DNA of 64,000 nt from Saprospiraceae bacterium (GTDB taxonomy: Bacteria > Bacteroidota > Bacteroidia > Chitinophagales > Saprospiraceae). Under the pieces are notes generated by a model. It saw only the letters and a list, made by a program, of their open reading frames with translations. It had not been told where the DNA came from and made no database searches. The position numbers and the translations under genes were made by a program. Location of the stretch: positions 248,001-312,000 of the forward strand of contig JADKKF010000024.1 in the NCBI GenBank assembly GCA_016720635.1, written 5' to 3'. Below, piece after piece: positions 26,348 to 34,463 of this stretch (its first letter is position 1; each line of letters opens with the position of its first letter).

Positions 26348-29300
26348 TCAATTTCCCTTCTTTTTAAAGGGATTGAAATCCTTTATCTTATCGGAAGCTT
26401 TATTCAATACGTCCTTACTTTTATCGTCAAGGACTTTGTCCGTTTTACCTTTCAAAATCTCGGTCGCCTTTGTACCAACTTGGTCTTTTACTTTGTTCTT
26501 GATGGAATCGGCTATCCTCTGAGTTTCTTTCTTAGCTATGGCAGCAAGGCTATCTTTGGCGCGCTGCATCTCCTGTTGGGCCCTTTCTTTCGCTTTATTC
26601 AGCTCTTCCTCTGCTTTGGCTTTTGCCTTGCCGATTTCTTCGTTGGCTCTGTTTTGAATAGAATCCTTTACTTTTTGTGTGGTTTCTTTCAATGTCGTTG
26701 CAACTTCACTCTGGATGGTTGAGCTGCCATCTGATCCCGTCGGTTTGATATTTATTTTCGGGTTTTTAATATTCCCACCAATAGAAATAAGAACATTGAT
26801 AAATTCGCCATTATTTATATTAACACCATATTTTGAGGCTTCTTTAGACAAAAAATTTAAGCCTTGATTGGCAGCTGCACCAACGGCATTCTTATCCAAA
26901 AGTTTCCTTGGAATTTTGGTTTTTATAGTGTACGCCATGTCTTGAGTAAGACTGTGGCTACCGCCTATTTTAAAATTAATATCTTTTAGCTTGTAGTCAA
27001 ATTCCTTTAGGTTAAAAACACCATTTTTCAATTCAATCCAGTTCTTTGTATCATTAATGGATAGGCTTTTCACTTCAGCTATATTCAATTTATTCCCAAT
27101 TTCTTCTAGAGCTTTGAGGTTTTTGATATTGCCATTAAGCGTATGCACAAATCCTGAAAAGTTCAAAGTATTCAGATCAGGCATCAATCCCTCTCCCATT
27201 TTACCAGATAATTCTATTTTCGTATTGAAAATACCTTCCAAATAAGCTCCTAGTGGGGCAATCATCTTTATAGTATTAAATGTATTAAACACATTTCCGA
27301 ATGGCATTTTATCCATTCCCAAATTCATATTGAAGGAGGGCTTCTCTGTCCCTTTGGTATCATACAGTCCATCAAAATGAACTGCGCCACCAAAAAGTTG
27401 TGCGGCTACATCTTGCATTTTCATTTTTTGGTCAGTAACTGCCACGACCCCTTTACAGTTTTTCAAATCCATATTGCTGTAGGTCAACTGATCGATATTG
27501 GCATCGACCATGACATTAATATTTTCAGGGACTTTTATAGGTGCAAATGATTCCTCTTTGGTCACAGGTGGATTAGTAGAACTGCCCTTAGCTGCTGGTG
27601 CGGGATCCATAAATTCATTCAGATTCAATCGTTTTGAAGTCATCTTGACCTTGCCTTCCAACATTTTATTATCAAAGACATAGTCAAAAATATTTTCCAA
27701 CTGACCAGAAAAATTAAAGTCATTCTGCCCAATATGGGTCGTAAGTTGTTCTACCTTGAATAGTGCAGGAGTCATTTTTCCCTTTGCAATATTATTTTTT
27801 AATTGATATGTATCATAATTGATTTGGCCGACCTGAGCATCTAAGCCAAATGAAAACTTGTCAAATGGCCTCGTACTTGCTTGAACTTGACCATTTTTTG
27901 CCGTTAAATCACTTTGTTGACTAGCAGTAGTGGGCGTTTCCATTGCTTTCAGCCATTCATTAGCATCAAAGAAATTTGAACTCAATTTAAAATCACCATC
28001 TAGTGTTACATTCGGCAAAAAATATGCCAAAGGATTTTTAATATTACCATTACCTTGTACGTCACTTTTACCCAATTTTGCATTTATTTGAGGTATTTGT
28101 ATCATTTGCGGACTAAAACTTGTATTCACAGAATTAATCTTAATATCTGGATATTGTGCGTACTTGATATCAATGTTTTGTCCCGTGGCCATTCCGTCAA
28201 ATTTCACTTTGTCATATTGACTTGCTTTTACATAAGACATGCGGGTTTCGATATCCAAGTTCCCATTTATCAACCCACTCAATCTTTTCATATCTTCAAT
28301 TTTCACACTATTTTGGACCATACCGAGATCCACTTTCCCTTTAAATCCACCTTTGATGTAAGGGTCTGAAATGGGATTTTTCACCAATAAATTTATAGAT
28401 ATGGGGTCTTTTCCTAAGTTAAAATTCATGCCAGGAATATCAATTATTAGCGCATCGAGATTTGATCCACCTGGAAATGAAACCTTACCCTTGCCATTAA
28501 CGCTGGACAAAGCAGCAGGCAATGATGGATACTGAAGGCTTCCATTCTTTATATCAAGATTGGCATTGATGGCAGGATAATAAACGGGCTTGTCCAAATA
28601 TTTACCTTTAAGAGCTAAATCAAATGTAAAATTGCCATCTGCTTTGATATCACTATAATCTTTGGTATATATACCTGGTATAAGGGACATCAACTGCTTG
28701 AAATTATTGTTTGGGGTATTGACCTGAATGTCCATGGAATACCCATTAGGCAACATCCCAAGACCACCCTTGGACACTAGGTTTAAATCATTAAGTTTCA
28801 TTTCATGTTTCAATATGGTAAAATACTGCTTAACCATATCGACATTCAAGACCAAATCCATATTGGTCTTGACTTTATTGAGGTAATTAATACCCCCATA
28901 TTTAGTTGTTAAGCTTTCGATATCAGTTTGTGTTGCTAAATCAAAAACCTCGTCAGTAAAATTACCTTTACCCGAGTGGTTTAGTTTATTCATTACTACT
29001 TTCGCACCAAGTTGTCGATCTTCATAACTTATGTCCCCATCAATAATTTTATAACCTTTTAGTTTTAAAGCAAAGGACGAAGGCTCTTTTTGGACTGAAT
29101 CAGGTAGCGTTATATTATAATTAGCCTCGCCATTCTCCAATACTAAAATGTTGAGCTTTGGATTGACCAACTTTATGCCATTGATCTTCACCAATTTTTC
29201 ACCTTTTATGATGGATAAAATATCCAAATCTAAATCCAATGATTTAATATCGGCCAATTTGATATTTTCAAATGTCCCTTTTCCATCGACCAATATATTA

Positions 29301-29503
29301 TTGATACCCAATCTAAAATCAGGAAATGACTTTATTAATGTAAAATCAATATCGCCAAAATCCACTTTGGCATTGACTACATTTTTATTGATTTCTTCTT
29401 TGACTAAAGAAATAATTTTATCCTTAAAAAAGAATGGGAGAGCAATAACTACTAGCAAAAGCACAAAAAGTGCGCCTAAAAGCCATTTAATCCAAGATTT
29501 CAT
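26348..29503 (-). CDS. AsmA-family protein
   Basis: A 1051-residue protein with a single N-terminal membrane anchor (about residues 6-24) and a very long periplasmic body. Early family-like features are FKDKIISLVKEEINKNVVNAKVDF (residues about 26-49), seen as ISLVKEEINKN, and the NGIKLVNPKLNILVLENGEAN segment (ILVLENGEANYNI). The repeating beta-rich segments near LNLNEFM and the C-terminal AsmA domain (about 740-900; LSGKMGEGLMPDLNTLN, DYKLKDINFKIGGSH) follow, then a charged helical tail rich in Lys/Glu/Ala. AsmA-like proteins form long bridges that carry phospholipids between the inner and outer membranes. Two small-RNA-like repeats lie directly upstream on the same strand and may influence its expression. 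Confidence 0.88.
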   Translation of the reverse strand: MKSWIKWLLGALFVLLLVVIALPFFFKDKIISLVKEEINKNVVNAKVDFGDIDFTLIKSFPDFRLGINNILVDGKGTFENIKLADIKSLDLDLDILSIIKGEKLVKINGIKLVNPKLNILVLENGEANYNITLPDSVQKEPSSFALKLKGYKIIDGDISYEDRQLGAKVVMNKLNHSGKGNFTDEVFDLATQTDIESLTTKYGGINYLNKVKTNMDLVLNVDMVKQYFTILKHEMKLNDLNLVSKGGLGMLPNGYSMDIQVNTPNNNFKQLMSLIPGIYTKDYSDIKADGNFTFDLALKGKYLDKPVYYPAINANLDIKNGSLQYPSLPAALSSVNGKGKVSFPGGSNLDALIIDIPGMNFNLGKDPISINLLVKNPISDPYIKGGFKGKVDLGMVQNSVKIEDMKRLSGLINGNLDIETRMSYVKASQYDKVKFDGMATGQNIDIKYAQYPDIKINSVNTSFSPQMIQIPQINAKLGKSDVQGNGNIKNPLAYFLPNVTLDGDFKLSSNFFDANEWLKAMETPTTASQQSDLTAKNGQVQASTRPFDKFSFGLDAQVGQINYDTYQLKNNIAKGKMTPALFKVEQLTTHIGQNDFNFSGQLENIFDYVFDNKMLEGKVKMTSKRLNLNEFMDPAPAAKGSSTNPPVTKEESFAPIKVPENINVMVDANIDQLTYSNMDLKNCKGVVAVTDQKMKMQDVAAQLFGGAVHFDGLYDTKGTEKPSFNMNLGMDKMPFGNVFNTFNTIKMIAPLGAYLEGIFNTKIELSGKMGEGLMPDLNTLNFSGFVHTLNGNIKNLKALEEIGNKLNIAEVKSLSINDTKNWIELKNGVFNLKEFDYKLKDINFKIGGSHSLTQDMAYTIKTKIPRKLLDKNAVGAAANQGLNFLSKEASKYGVNINNGEFINVLISIGGNIKNPKINIKPTGSDGSSTIQSEVATTLKETTQKVKDSIQNRANEEIGKAKAKAEEELNKAKERAQQEMQRAKDSLAAIAKKETQRIADSIKNKVKDQVGTKATEILKGKTDKVLDDKSKDVLNKASDKIKDFNPFKKKGN

Positions 29504-29655
29504 GTAACAACTGAATTTATTAATGTCAGGAATAAAAAAACAAAAGTATGATACTGCATGATGTTTTAATTCGCATCAAAAATACAATGAAAATCAAATT
29601 AAAAGGTCAAAAAAGTGAGGATTAACACAATAATAACGCTGAGATGCAACTATCC

Positions 29656-29720
29656 TAAAACAAAAATGCGCCCTCGGGAGGGATCCCGAGCGACGCACTT
29701 CAAAATAATGCAAACCTACT
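29656..29720 (-). ncRNA. Candidate small RNA or leader transcript, copy 1
   Basis: A predicted transcript of about 65 nt. The minus strand has TTTG (29754-29757), a 19-base spacer and TATCTTTG (29727-29734), a full match to the Bacteroidota promoter TTTG-N19-TAnnTTTG. Transcription should start near 29720. About 23 nt later a strong hairpin follows (stem CTCGGGA/TCCCGAG plus outer TGCG/CGCA; 29667-29697), then a T-rich tract (TTTTTGTTTT), an intrinsic terminator. No ORF fits inside. The RNA could be a regulator or an attenuated leader of the AsmA gene, which starts 153 bases downstream of the terminator. Confidence 0.65.
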
Positions 29721-29726
29721 CTGACA

Positions 29727-29757
29727 CAAAGATACTATACTTCATTAAATCTGCAAA
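29727..29757 (-). promoter_or_regulatory. Bacteroidota-type promoter of small RNA copy 1
   Basis: Minus strand: TTTG at 29757-29754, 19-base spacer, TATCTTTG at 29734-29727. This matches the -33/-7 consensus of the primary sigma factor in Bacteroidota in both boxes and in spacing. Confidence 0.7.
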
Positions 29758-29858
29758 TATTTTTGCAAAAAAATTTAGTTAATATTTTCTTAAAATTTTT
29801 AATGGGTAAAAAGAGCGGTGATTTCGGATATAAATATGAGTTCAATTTGCAACTGCCC

Positions 29859-29923
29859 TAAAACAAAAATGCGCCCTCGGGAGGGATCCCGAGCGACGCA
29901 CTTCAAAATAATGCAAACCTACT
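29859..29923 (-). ncRNA. Candidate small RNA or leader transcript, copy 2
   Basis: Same design as copy 1: terminator hairpin at 29870-29900 followed on the minus strand by a T-rich tract, and a predicted start near 29923. The predicted RNA is identical to that of copy 1, so the pair would make two doses of the same molecule, or act as two successive attenuators upstream of the AsmA gene. Confidence 0.65.
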
Positions 29924-29929
29924 CTGACA

Positions 29930-29960
29930 CAAAGATACTACTGTTGATTAAATCTGCAAA
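29930..29960 (-). promoter_or_regulatory. Bacteroidota-type promoter of small RNA copy 2
   Basis: Minus strand: TTTG at 29960-29957, 19-base spacer, TATCTTTG at 29937-29930. Spacer bases differ from copy 1 while both boxes are kept. Confidence 0.7.
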
Positions 29961-30239
29961 TATTTTTACCATTATTTTTTATTTTTTTTTCACATTTTTT
30001 TATTTTTAATATTTTATTTATTGATTATCTTATTTTTATATAGTTTTAGCGCATAATAATTTTATTTTCCATGTAAACTTTATTTAAGAGACTAAATCCT
30101 ATGTTTTCAAAATAGACCTCTCTGCCCATTAAGTTGATACCTGAATTAGGATTATCCCAATTATTTTGATATATTTGCCTTAATTAAAGGTAAGATTAAG
30201 GGGAATTTCTTACTATTACGTAAAGCAAAAGGCATCAAC

Positions 30240-32210
30240 ATGGACGCATTTATTAATCGTATCTACGCAATTTCTCCCGAACTAAGAGAATCAACTGCAT
30301 TCAATGTCGAAAACAAATTGGATCAGCTCATCGAGCGCTATCCCTATATATCTGGATTGCACAATTTAAAATTAGAACATTATAAAGAAAGTCATAATTA
30401 TCTCCAAGACGATTTGATGCATAAGGCACTGCTTTATTGTCACGATAGAAACAAAATCTATAAATTGGTCAAAGGCACCTTAAAATTTGATACGCTAGAT
30501 GCTGATTTTGAACCGATAGCACAACCTATTGTCACAGATGAGGATATCCAAATTCTAAGCACTCCAAGTGTTAATACCCTTCAAACACAACACGATGCCG
30601 TTGAAGAAATACCTGAAGTAATGGAGTCCATCACTGAACCCAATCTGGTGACCGATAAAGTGGATGAGGTACTTGCTAGCGAAGATCCTATTGCTGTTTA
30701 TCTTCCAGAGCTGGAGGATAATGACTTAAAAATAACAGAAGAAAAAATCACTGTTATTGAAAATTTAAAGCAGGAAGAGGTGGCTGAAATTCCACTACCA
30801 GAGCCTATACGATGGGATGCCATCATTGTTGATTATTTACCGCATTTAAATATAGCTGGAAAATTTCATGCTGATTTAAAATATGTAGATAACCCCGTCA
30901 TTCCGAAAAAAATACCTGAAGTTAAGTTCGACATTAGTGAACCAACTATTGAAGTGCCACAACCTATCCGAGGTAAAATGGAGCAAATTAATGAAATAAT
31001 AGTTCCAGTTACAGAAATTTCAGAACCAATCATCGAAGTGACTGAACAAATCGTTTTAACAACAGAGCCTGTCGCCGAAGTAATTTCACCAGTCGCTGAA
31101 GTTCCTGAGCCCGAAATAAAAGAGCACGAATTGGTGATGGTGCCAGTGGATATGACTTCTGAGAAAGAAGCTAGTTTAAATCTTTCAGAACAAATTGCGT
31201 CAAAAACCGAAGATTATGAACCAAAAATTACTGAAAGATTCGATGATGTTGAATTGATAATAAAAAATGATCCATTTAAAGATGATGATCAAATACACCT
31301 GGATTCAGATAATAAAATATTGGCAAAAGAAGAAATAGTCCTAGATGAATTTATCGAAGAAGATTTCGAAAAAGAGAACCAGGCCAAGAATGAGAAAAAG
31401 AAGAAGAAAAAAAATAAGAAAGGAAAATCCAAAGACAAATCAAAGACAGATTCAGACGCTGATTTACATCAAAGAGAAGCGCAAAATTTAACTTTGAGCA
31501 AAGATGAAGTGAATTCAATAGAAGAAAAGGAAGCCAGCCAAGAAGAGGAACTTATAGGTATAGCTCAAGTTTCAGACATATTAGAAACAGAAATCAACCA
31601 GCCCCCAGAAGTAGGGATGATAGAAGAATTAGAAACATTGAATCAAGAAAGTAAGATTGATAACTCTATCGAAGTTCTAGAGCCTGAGATTTCAACTCCT
31701 GCACAGCCAGAATCAGATTTCCTAGCAGAAGTTAAAAACATCGAAGACGAAGGAGCTTCCATAGAAGCCGCCTTTAATGCAAAAATTGCACAAGAAGTGG
31801 TTCACCTGAAAAATTTGCCTGAAGACGATGAATCTAATATGGAGCGCGTAAAATCATCCGTACAGAAATCAATCGAGATTTCAGAAAGTTCACAAGAAAC
31901 TTCCTCATTTACCAATTGGCTCTTAAAATTACATGGCCCCCACGCTGGTCCTAAAACAGAGAAAATAGATTCAAAGGTTCAAGAAAGTTCAGAACACACC
32001 CCTGTCAAGACCAAAAATAAAGATCAAGTAAAATCCATCGCCGAACAAAGTTTGCTTTGGGACGATGAAATTATTACCGAAACGTTGGCAGAAATCCTCG
32101 CCTCCCAAGGGCATAATTCTAGGGCTATAGAAATGTATAGAAAATTAATGGTGAAATTTCCAGAAAAAAATACTACATTTGCAGCTAAAATTAAAAACTT
32201 AGAATTGTAG
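30240..32210 (+). CDS. Long acidic, low-complexity protein upstream of secG
   Basis: A 656-residue cytoplasmic protein with no signal peptide. An N-terminal domain of about 90 residues looks folded (RIYAISPELRESTAFNVENK, LLYCHDRNKIYKLVKGTL). The middle (about 95-580) is strongly acidic, rich in Glu, Pro, Val and Ile with repetitive EPI/EVP motifs, and probably disordered. It is interrupted by a lysine-rich patch near residue 385 (KKKKKNKKGKSKDKSK). The C-terminus has FTNWLLKLHGP and a TPR-like end (LAEILASQGHNSRAIEMYRKL). It stops 3 bases before secG, so it is co-transcribed with a protein-export gene. Function is unknown. Confidence 0.8.
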   Translation: MDAFINRIYAISPELRESTAFNVENKLDQLIERYPYISGLHNLKLEHYKESHNYLQDDLMHKALLYCHDRNKIYKLVKGTLKFDTLDADFEPIAQPIVTDEDIQILSTPSVNTLQTQHDAVEEIPEVMESITEPNLVTDKVDEVLASEDPIAVYLPELEDNDLKITEEKITVIENLKQEEVAEIPLPEPIRWDAIIVDYLPHLNIAGKFHADLKYVDNPVIPKKIPEVKFDISEPTIEVPQPIRGKMEQINEIIVPVTEISEPIIEVTEQIVLTTEPVAEVISPVAEVPEPEIKEHELVMVPVDMTSEKEASLNLSEQIASKTEDYEPKITERFDDVELIIKNDPFKDDDQIHLDSDNKILAKEEIVLDEFIEEDFEKENQAKNEKKKKKKNKKGKSKDKSKTDSDADLHQREAQNLTLSKDEVNSIEEKEASQEEELIGIAQVSDILETEINQPPEVGMIEELETLNQESKIDNSIEVLEPEISTPAQPESDFLAEVKNIEDEGASIEAAFNAKIAQEVVHLKNLPEDDESNMERVKSSVQKSIEISESSQETSSFTNWLLKLHGPHAGPKTEKIDSKVQESSEHTPVKTKNKDQVKSIAEQSLLWDDEIITETLAEILASQGHNSRAIEMYRKLMVKFPEKNTTFAAKIKNLEL

Positions 32211-32213
32211 TAT

Positions 32214-32471
32214 ATGGTTACTTTCATGATTATATTAATCACCATAGTTAGTGTCGTATTGATTTTTGCAGTACTTATCCAAAATCCTAAAGGTGGCGGA
32301 TTGGACTCAACCTTTGGAGGAAATAATATGAACCAAATCTTTGGTGCTGCGCGTTCTGCTGACTTTATTGAAAAAGCTACTTGGGTTCTTGCGGCTGTTT
32401 TGATAGGTCTATGTATAGCCACTACGCTGTTGGTACAAAGCTCAGGAGGACAGCAATTATTGTCTCAATAA
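32214..32471 (+). CDS. secG: Protein translocase subunit SecG
   Basis: An 85-residue SecG, the small accessory subunit of the SecYEG protein-export channel. Two membrane segments (about residues 3-22 and 55-75) flank the family-like cytoplasmic loop IQNPKGGGLDSTFGGNN with FGAARSADFIEKATW. The length is normal for Bacteroidota. It follows the acidic protein gene by 3 bases. Confidence 0.95.
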   Translation: MVTFMIILITIVSVVLIFAVLIQNPKGGGLDSTFGGNNMNQIFGAARSADFIEKATWVLAAVLIGLCIATTLLVQSSGGQQLLSQ

Positions 32472-32735
32472 GTATTATTTCACAAACTTACTTTTACCAT
32501 AGCAGTTATCGCTTTGGTTTTAATCTGAATATTATTCGATCTGGATTTCTATTGCCCTTGTAAAAAAGAATACAAACCCTTCGTCCACATGTCGTTTCAG
32601 GTTATGGCATATGGGAATTGTTGGCTGTACCACTACCCTTCTCCTTCGTTAAAATTTACTTAAGATCGGAACAAAATCTTGTAAGGCGGGGTTATTATGT
32701 TGGTATTATTAATTATAATTTAAATTTTTCACTAA

Positions 32736-33056
32736 ATGGCATTTGAATTCACAGATAGTAATTTTAATGAAAAGGCACTTCAAAAAGATAGTGGGGTGTC
32801 CGTTGTAGATTTTTGGGCTGAATGGTGTGGTCCGTGCAGGATGATAACTCCTATAATTGAAGAATTGGCACACGAATACGCTGGTAAAGCCACCATCGGA
32901 AAGCTCAATGTAGATCACCATCCTGATGTTTCTATGAAGTATGGTGTAAGGAGTATTCCGACCATTCTTTTTATCAAAAACGGAGAATTGGTAGACAAAG
33001 TAGTAGGTGCCGTCTCCAAAAAAGTCCTTTCAGATAAAATAGACGCTATTTTATAG
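32736..33056 (+). CDS. trxA: Thioredoxin
   Basis: A 106-residue thioredoxin with the classic active site WCGPC (Cys31, Cys34) in FWAEWCGPCRM, the buried Asp in VDFWAEW, and the cis-proline loop SIPTILF. No signal peptide, so it is a cytoplasmic disulfide reductase fed by thioredoxin reductase. Its start is ATG 32736, preceded by a 264-base AT-rich gap after secG with no gene that I can see. The YtxJ and MnmD genes converge on it from the other strand. Confidence 0.96.
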   Translation: MAFEFTDSNFNEKALQKDSGVSVVDFWAEWCGPCRMITPIIEELAHEYAGKATIGKLNVDHHPDVSMKYGVRSIPTILFIKNGELVDKVVGAVSKKVLSDKIDAIL

Positions 33057-33077
33057 CACTTGATTTATAGATAGGAT

Positions 33078-33728
33078 TTACAATTTTGTAGCTCTCGTCA
33101 TTTCTCTTTTTCCAAGAGGGCCAGGCAGAGACTCCGTTGTAAATCCTATTCTCTTTAGCTCACGCCTGAATTCCCCTTGGGCACAATAGGTGACCAATAC
33201 TCCTCCTTTATTCATGCTTTCATAGACTTTTTGCAAAAAGGGTGCCCGCCAATATTCATTTTGAATACTAGGTGAAAAGGCATCATGAAAAACCATATCG
33301 AATTTTGTTTGCAATGCAAAATCATTAAAATCCATATGTAATACTTTGCCTTTGAAATTGCCAATATGCCAATTTCCACTGTGCAATTTTAACCAATCTG
33401 AAACATTGACATTTACTTTTTCGTGGTACGCAAGGTTAGATATCTTCGAGTTGTCCAATGGATATTTTTCTATACCAACATACTCAATAGAGATATCTGG
33501 CAAATCCTGTGCCAAATCGAGGACCAGTAAAGCATTCAATCCTGTACCAAAACCAAATTCTAAAATCTTAATGGATTGGTATCCCTTTTCTATCAAATGA
33601 TTGAGACCCGCACGGATAAATACATGATGGCTTTCTTGGATTGCGCCTTTTATTGAATGGTAAGTTTCTTGAAAAATTGGAGAATAAACCGTCTGGGTTC
33701 CATCTTCACATTGTATAATTTCGACCAT
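33078..33728 (-). CDS. mnmD: tRNA (5-methylaminomethyl-2-thiouridine)(34) methyltransferase MnmD
   Basis: A 216-residue stand-alone methylase equivalent to the methyltransferase half of MnmC. It performs the last step of the mnm5s2U wobble modification in tRNA. Visible family features are the N-terminal DGTQTVYSPIFQETYHSIKG (EDGTQTVYSPIFQETYHS), the SAM-binding KILEFGFGTGLNALL, the FHDAFSPSIQNEYW segment containing the expected DAF.P motif, and VTYCAQGEFRREL. The ytxJ gene ends 8 bases upstream, so the two are probably one operon. Confidence 0.92.
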   Translation of the reverse strand: MVEIIQCEDGTQTVYSPIFQETYHSIKGAIQESHHVFIRAGLNHLIEKGYQSIKILEFGFGTGLNALLVLDLAQDLPDISIEYVGIEKYPLDNSKISNLAYHEKVNVNVSDWLKLHSGNWHIGNFKGKVLHMDFNDFALQTKFDMVFHDAFSPSIQNEYWRAPFLQKVYESMNKGGVLVTYCAQGEFRRELKRIGFTTESLPGPLGKREMTRATKL

Positions 33729-33736
33729 AAAATAGA

Positions 33737-34108
33737 TCAGTTCACTGGGATCGAGTCTGGTCTTATGTCAAGATGGGATGCATGGTAAATGCACTTTTTA
33801 TTTTTAAAAATCAACAACTGAGGTGATTCATGCTCGATATGAGTGTATTCAGCCAACCACTGGGAGGTGGGTCTTTCTTCAAGCACATCAACGATAATCC
33901 AAGACGATATTTCGTTTGGTAACTTGTCGGCATCTTCAATGCGGTGCTTGGCAGCCATAGAAATAGAGCATCTTGGACTATGCTTGAACACAGCCAAAAC
34001 CTCATCGCTTTGAATTTTTTCCAAAAGAACTTCTTTATCGCTAATTTTATCCCAGCTTTTCAATATTTTATTTATTTGATTCGATGCTAGTGCTTGAAGG
34101 ACAACCAT
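33737..34108 (-). CDS. ytxJ: Bacilliredoxin-like protein YtxJ
   Basis: A thioredoxin-fold protein of the YtxJ/BrxC type, associated with bacillithiol redox chemistry. The single active-site cysteine lies in VFKHSPRCSISMAA, with the usual IVDVLEERPTSQWLAE and the cis-proline segment HESPQLLIF. Family members start about 30 residues before the active site (near ILKSWDKI), so the N-terminal extension from ATG 34108 is doubtful. That ATG is inside the upstream small lipoprotein gene; a TTG just before LKSWDKI is another possible start. It is followed after 8 bases by mnmD. Confidence 0.85.
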   Translation of the reverse strand: MVVLQALASNQINKILKSWDKISDKEVLLEKIQSDEVLAVFKHSPRCSISMAAKHRIEDADKLPNEISSWIIVDVLEERPTSQWLAEYTHIEHESPQLLIFKNKKCIYHASHLDIRPDSIPVN

Positions 34109-34196
34109 ATCCTCTACGACAAGATGAGGTACTTAAGGTCAGCATTATTACTGAAGCCATTAAAAGGAGTACTGCGATTTTTCTATTGACTTTCAT
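34068..34196 (-). CDS. Small lipoprotein, 42 residues
   Basis: A short ORF with a clear lipoprotein signal: basic start MKVNRKIAVLLLMASVI, hydrophobic core, and lipobox TSSC (Cys26). The mature peptide is only about 17 residues (CRRGYGCPSSTSIE then SNK). Its 3' end overlaps the putative ATG of ytxJ by 41 bases in another frame. Small lipoproteins with a GYGCP-like motif occur in Bacteroidota, but I cannot assign a function. ATG at 34196, TAA at 34068-34070. Confidence 0.65.
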   Translation of the reverse strand: MKVNRKIAVLLLMASVIMLTLSTSSCRRGYGCPSSTSIESNK

Positions 34197-34463
34197 TTTT
34201 GATAATTATGAGACAAAATTATGTTTTAATATGTACATAAACGAAAAAATTAAAAAAAAATTCCATAATTCTAAAAATAATTTGATTCTTTTGAAAAAAA
34301 AATGCCCGTAAAATCCAAAAGCTGGTTTAAAGTCAATCTTTCTTTTCAGAAATCCATTACATATTATAAATTATTTAATACTTTCACATTAAATTTTGCT
34401 ATTTAAAATAAAAAACGATCATTGCCTTTCTTGGCTTTTCAAAAAATTGATAAAAAATAAACC

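Larger units (their letters stand above)
29646..29764 (-). repeat. 119-bp tandem repeat, copy 1 (small-RNA unit)
   Basis: A 119-bp repeat whose second copy starts 203 bases further on (29849-29967). The central part from the terminator to the -7 box is identical in both; the few differences lie at the outer edge and in the promoter spacer. Each copy holds a promoter, a short transcribed segment and a terminator on the minus strand. Confidence 0.92.
29849..29967 (-). repeat. 119-bp tandem repeat, copy 2 (small-RNA unit)
   Basis: Second copy of the repeat at 29646-29764, same orientation and length. The part from the poly-T tract through the hairpin to the -7 box is unchanged. Confidence 0.92.

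Noticed and set aside
29667..29697. Hairpins considered as simple terminators of an upstream gene
   Set aside because: The nearest gene on that strand is 10 kb away in terms of sense, the hairpins follow their own promoters, and both copies keep the promoter boxes.
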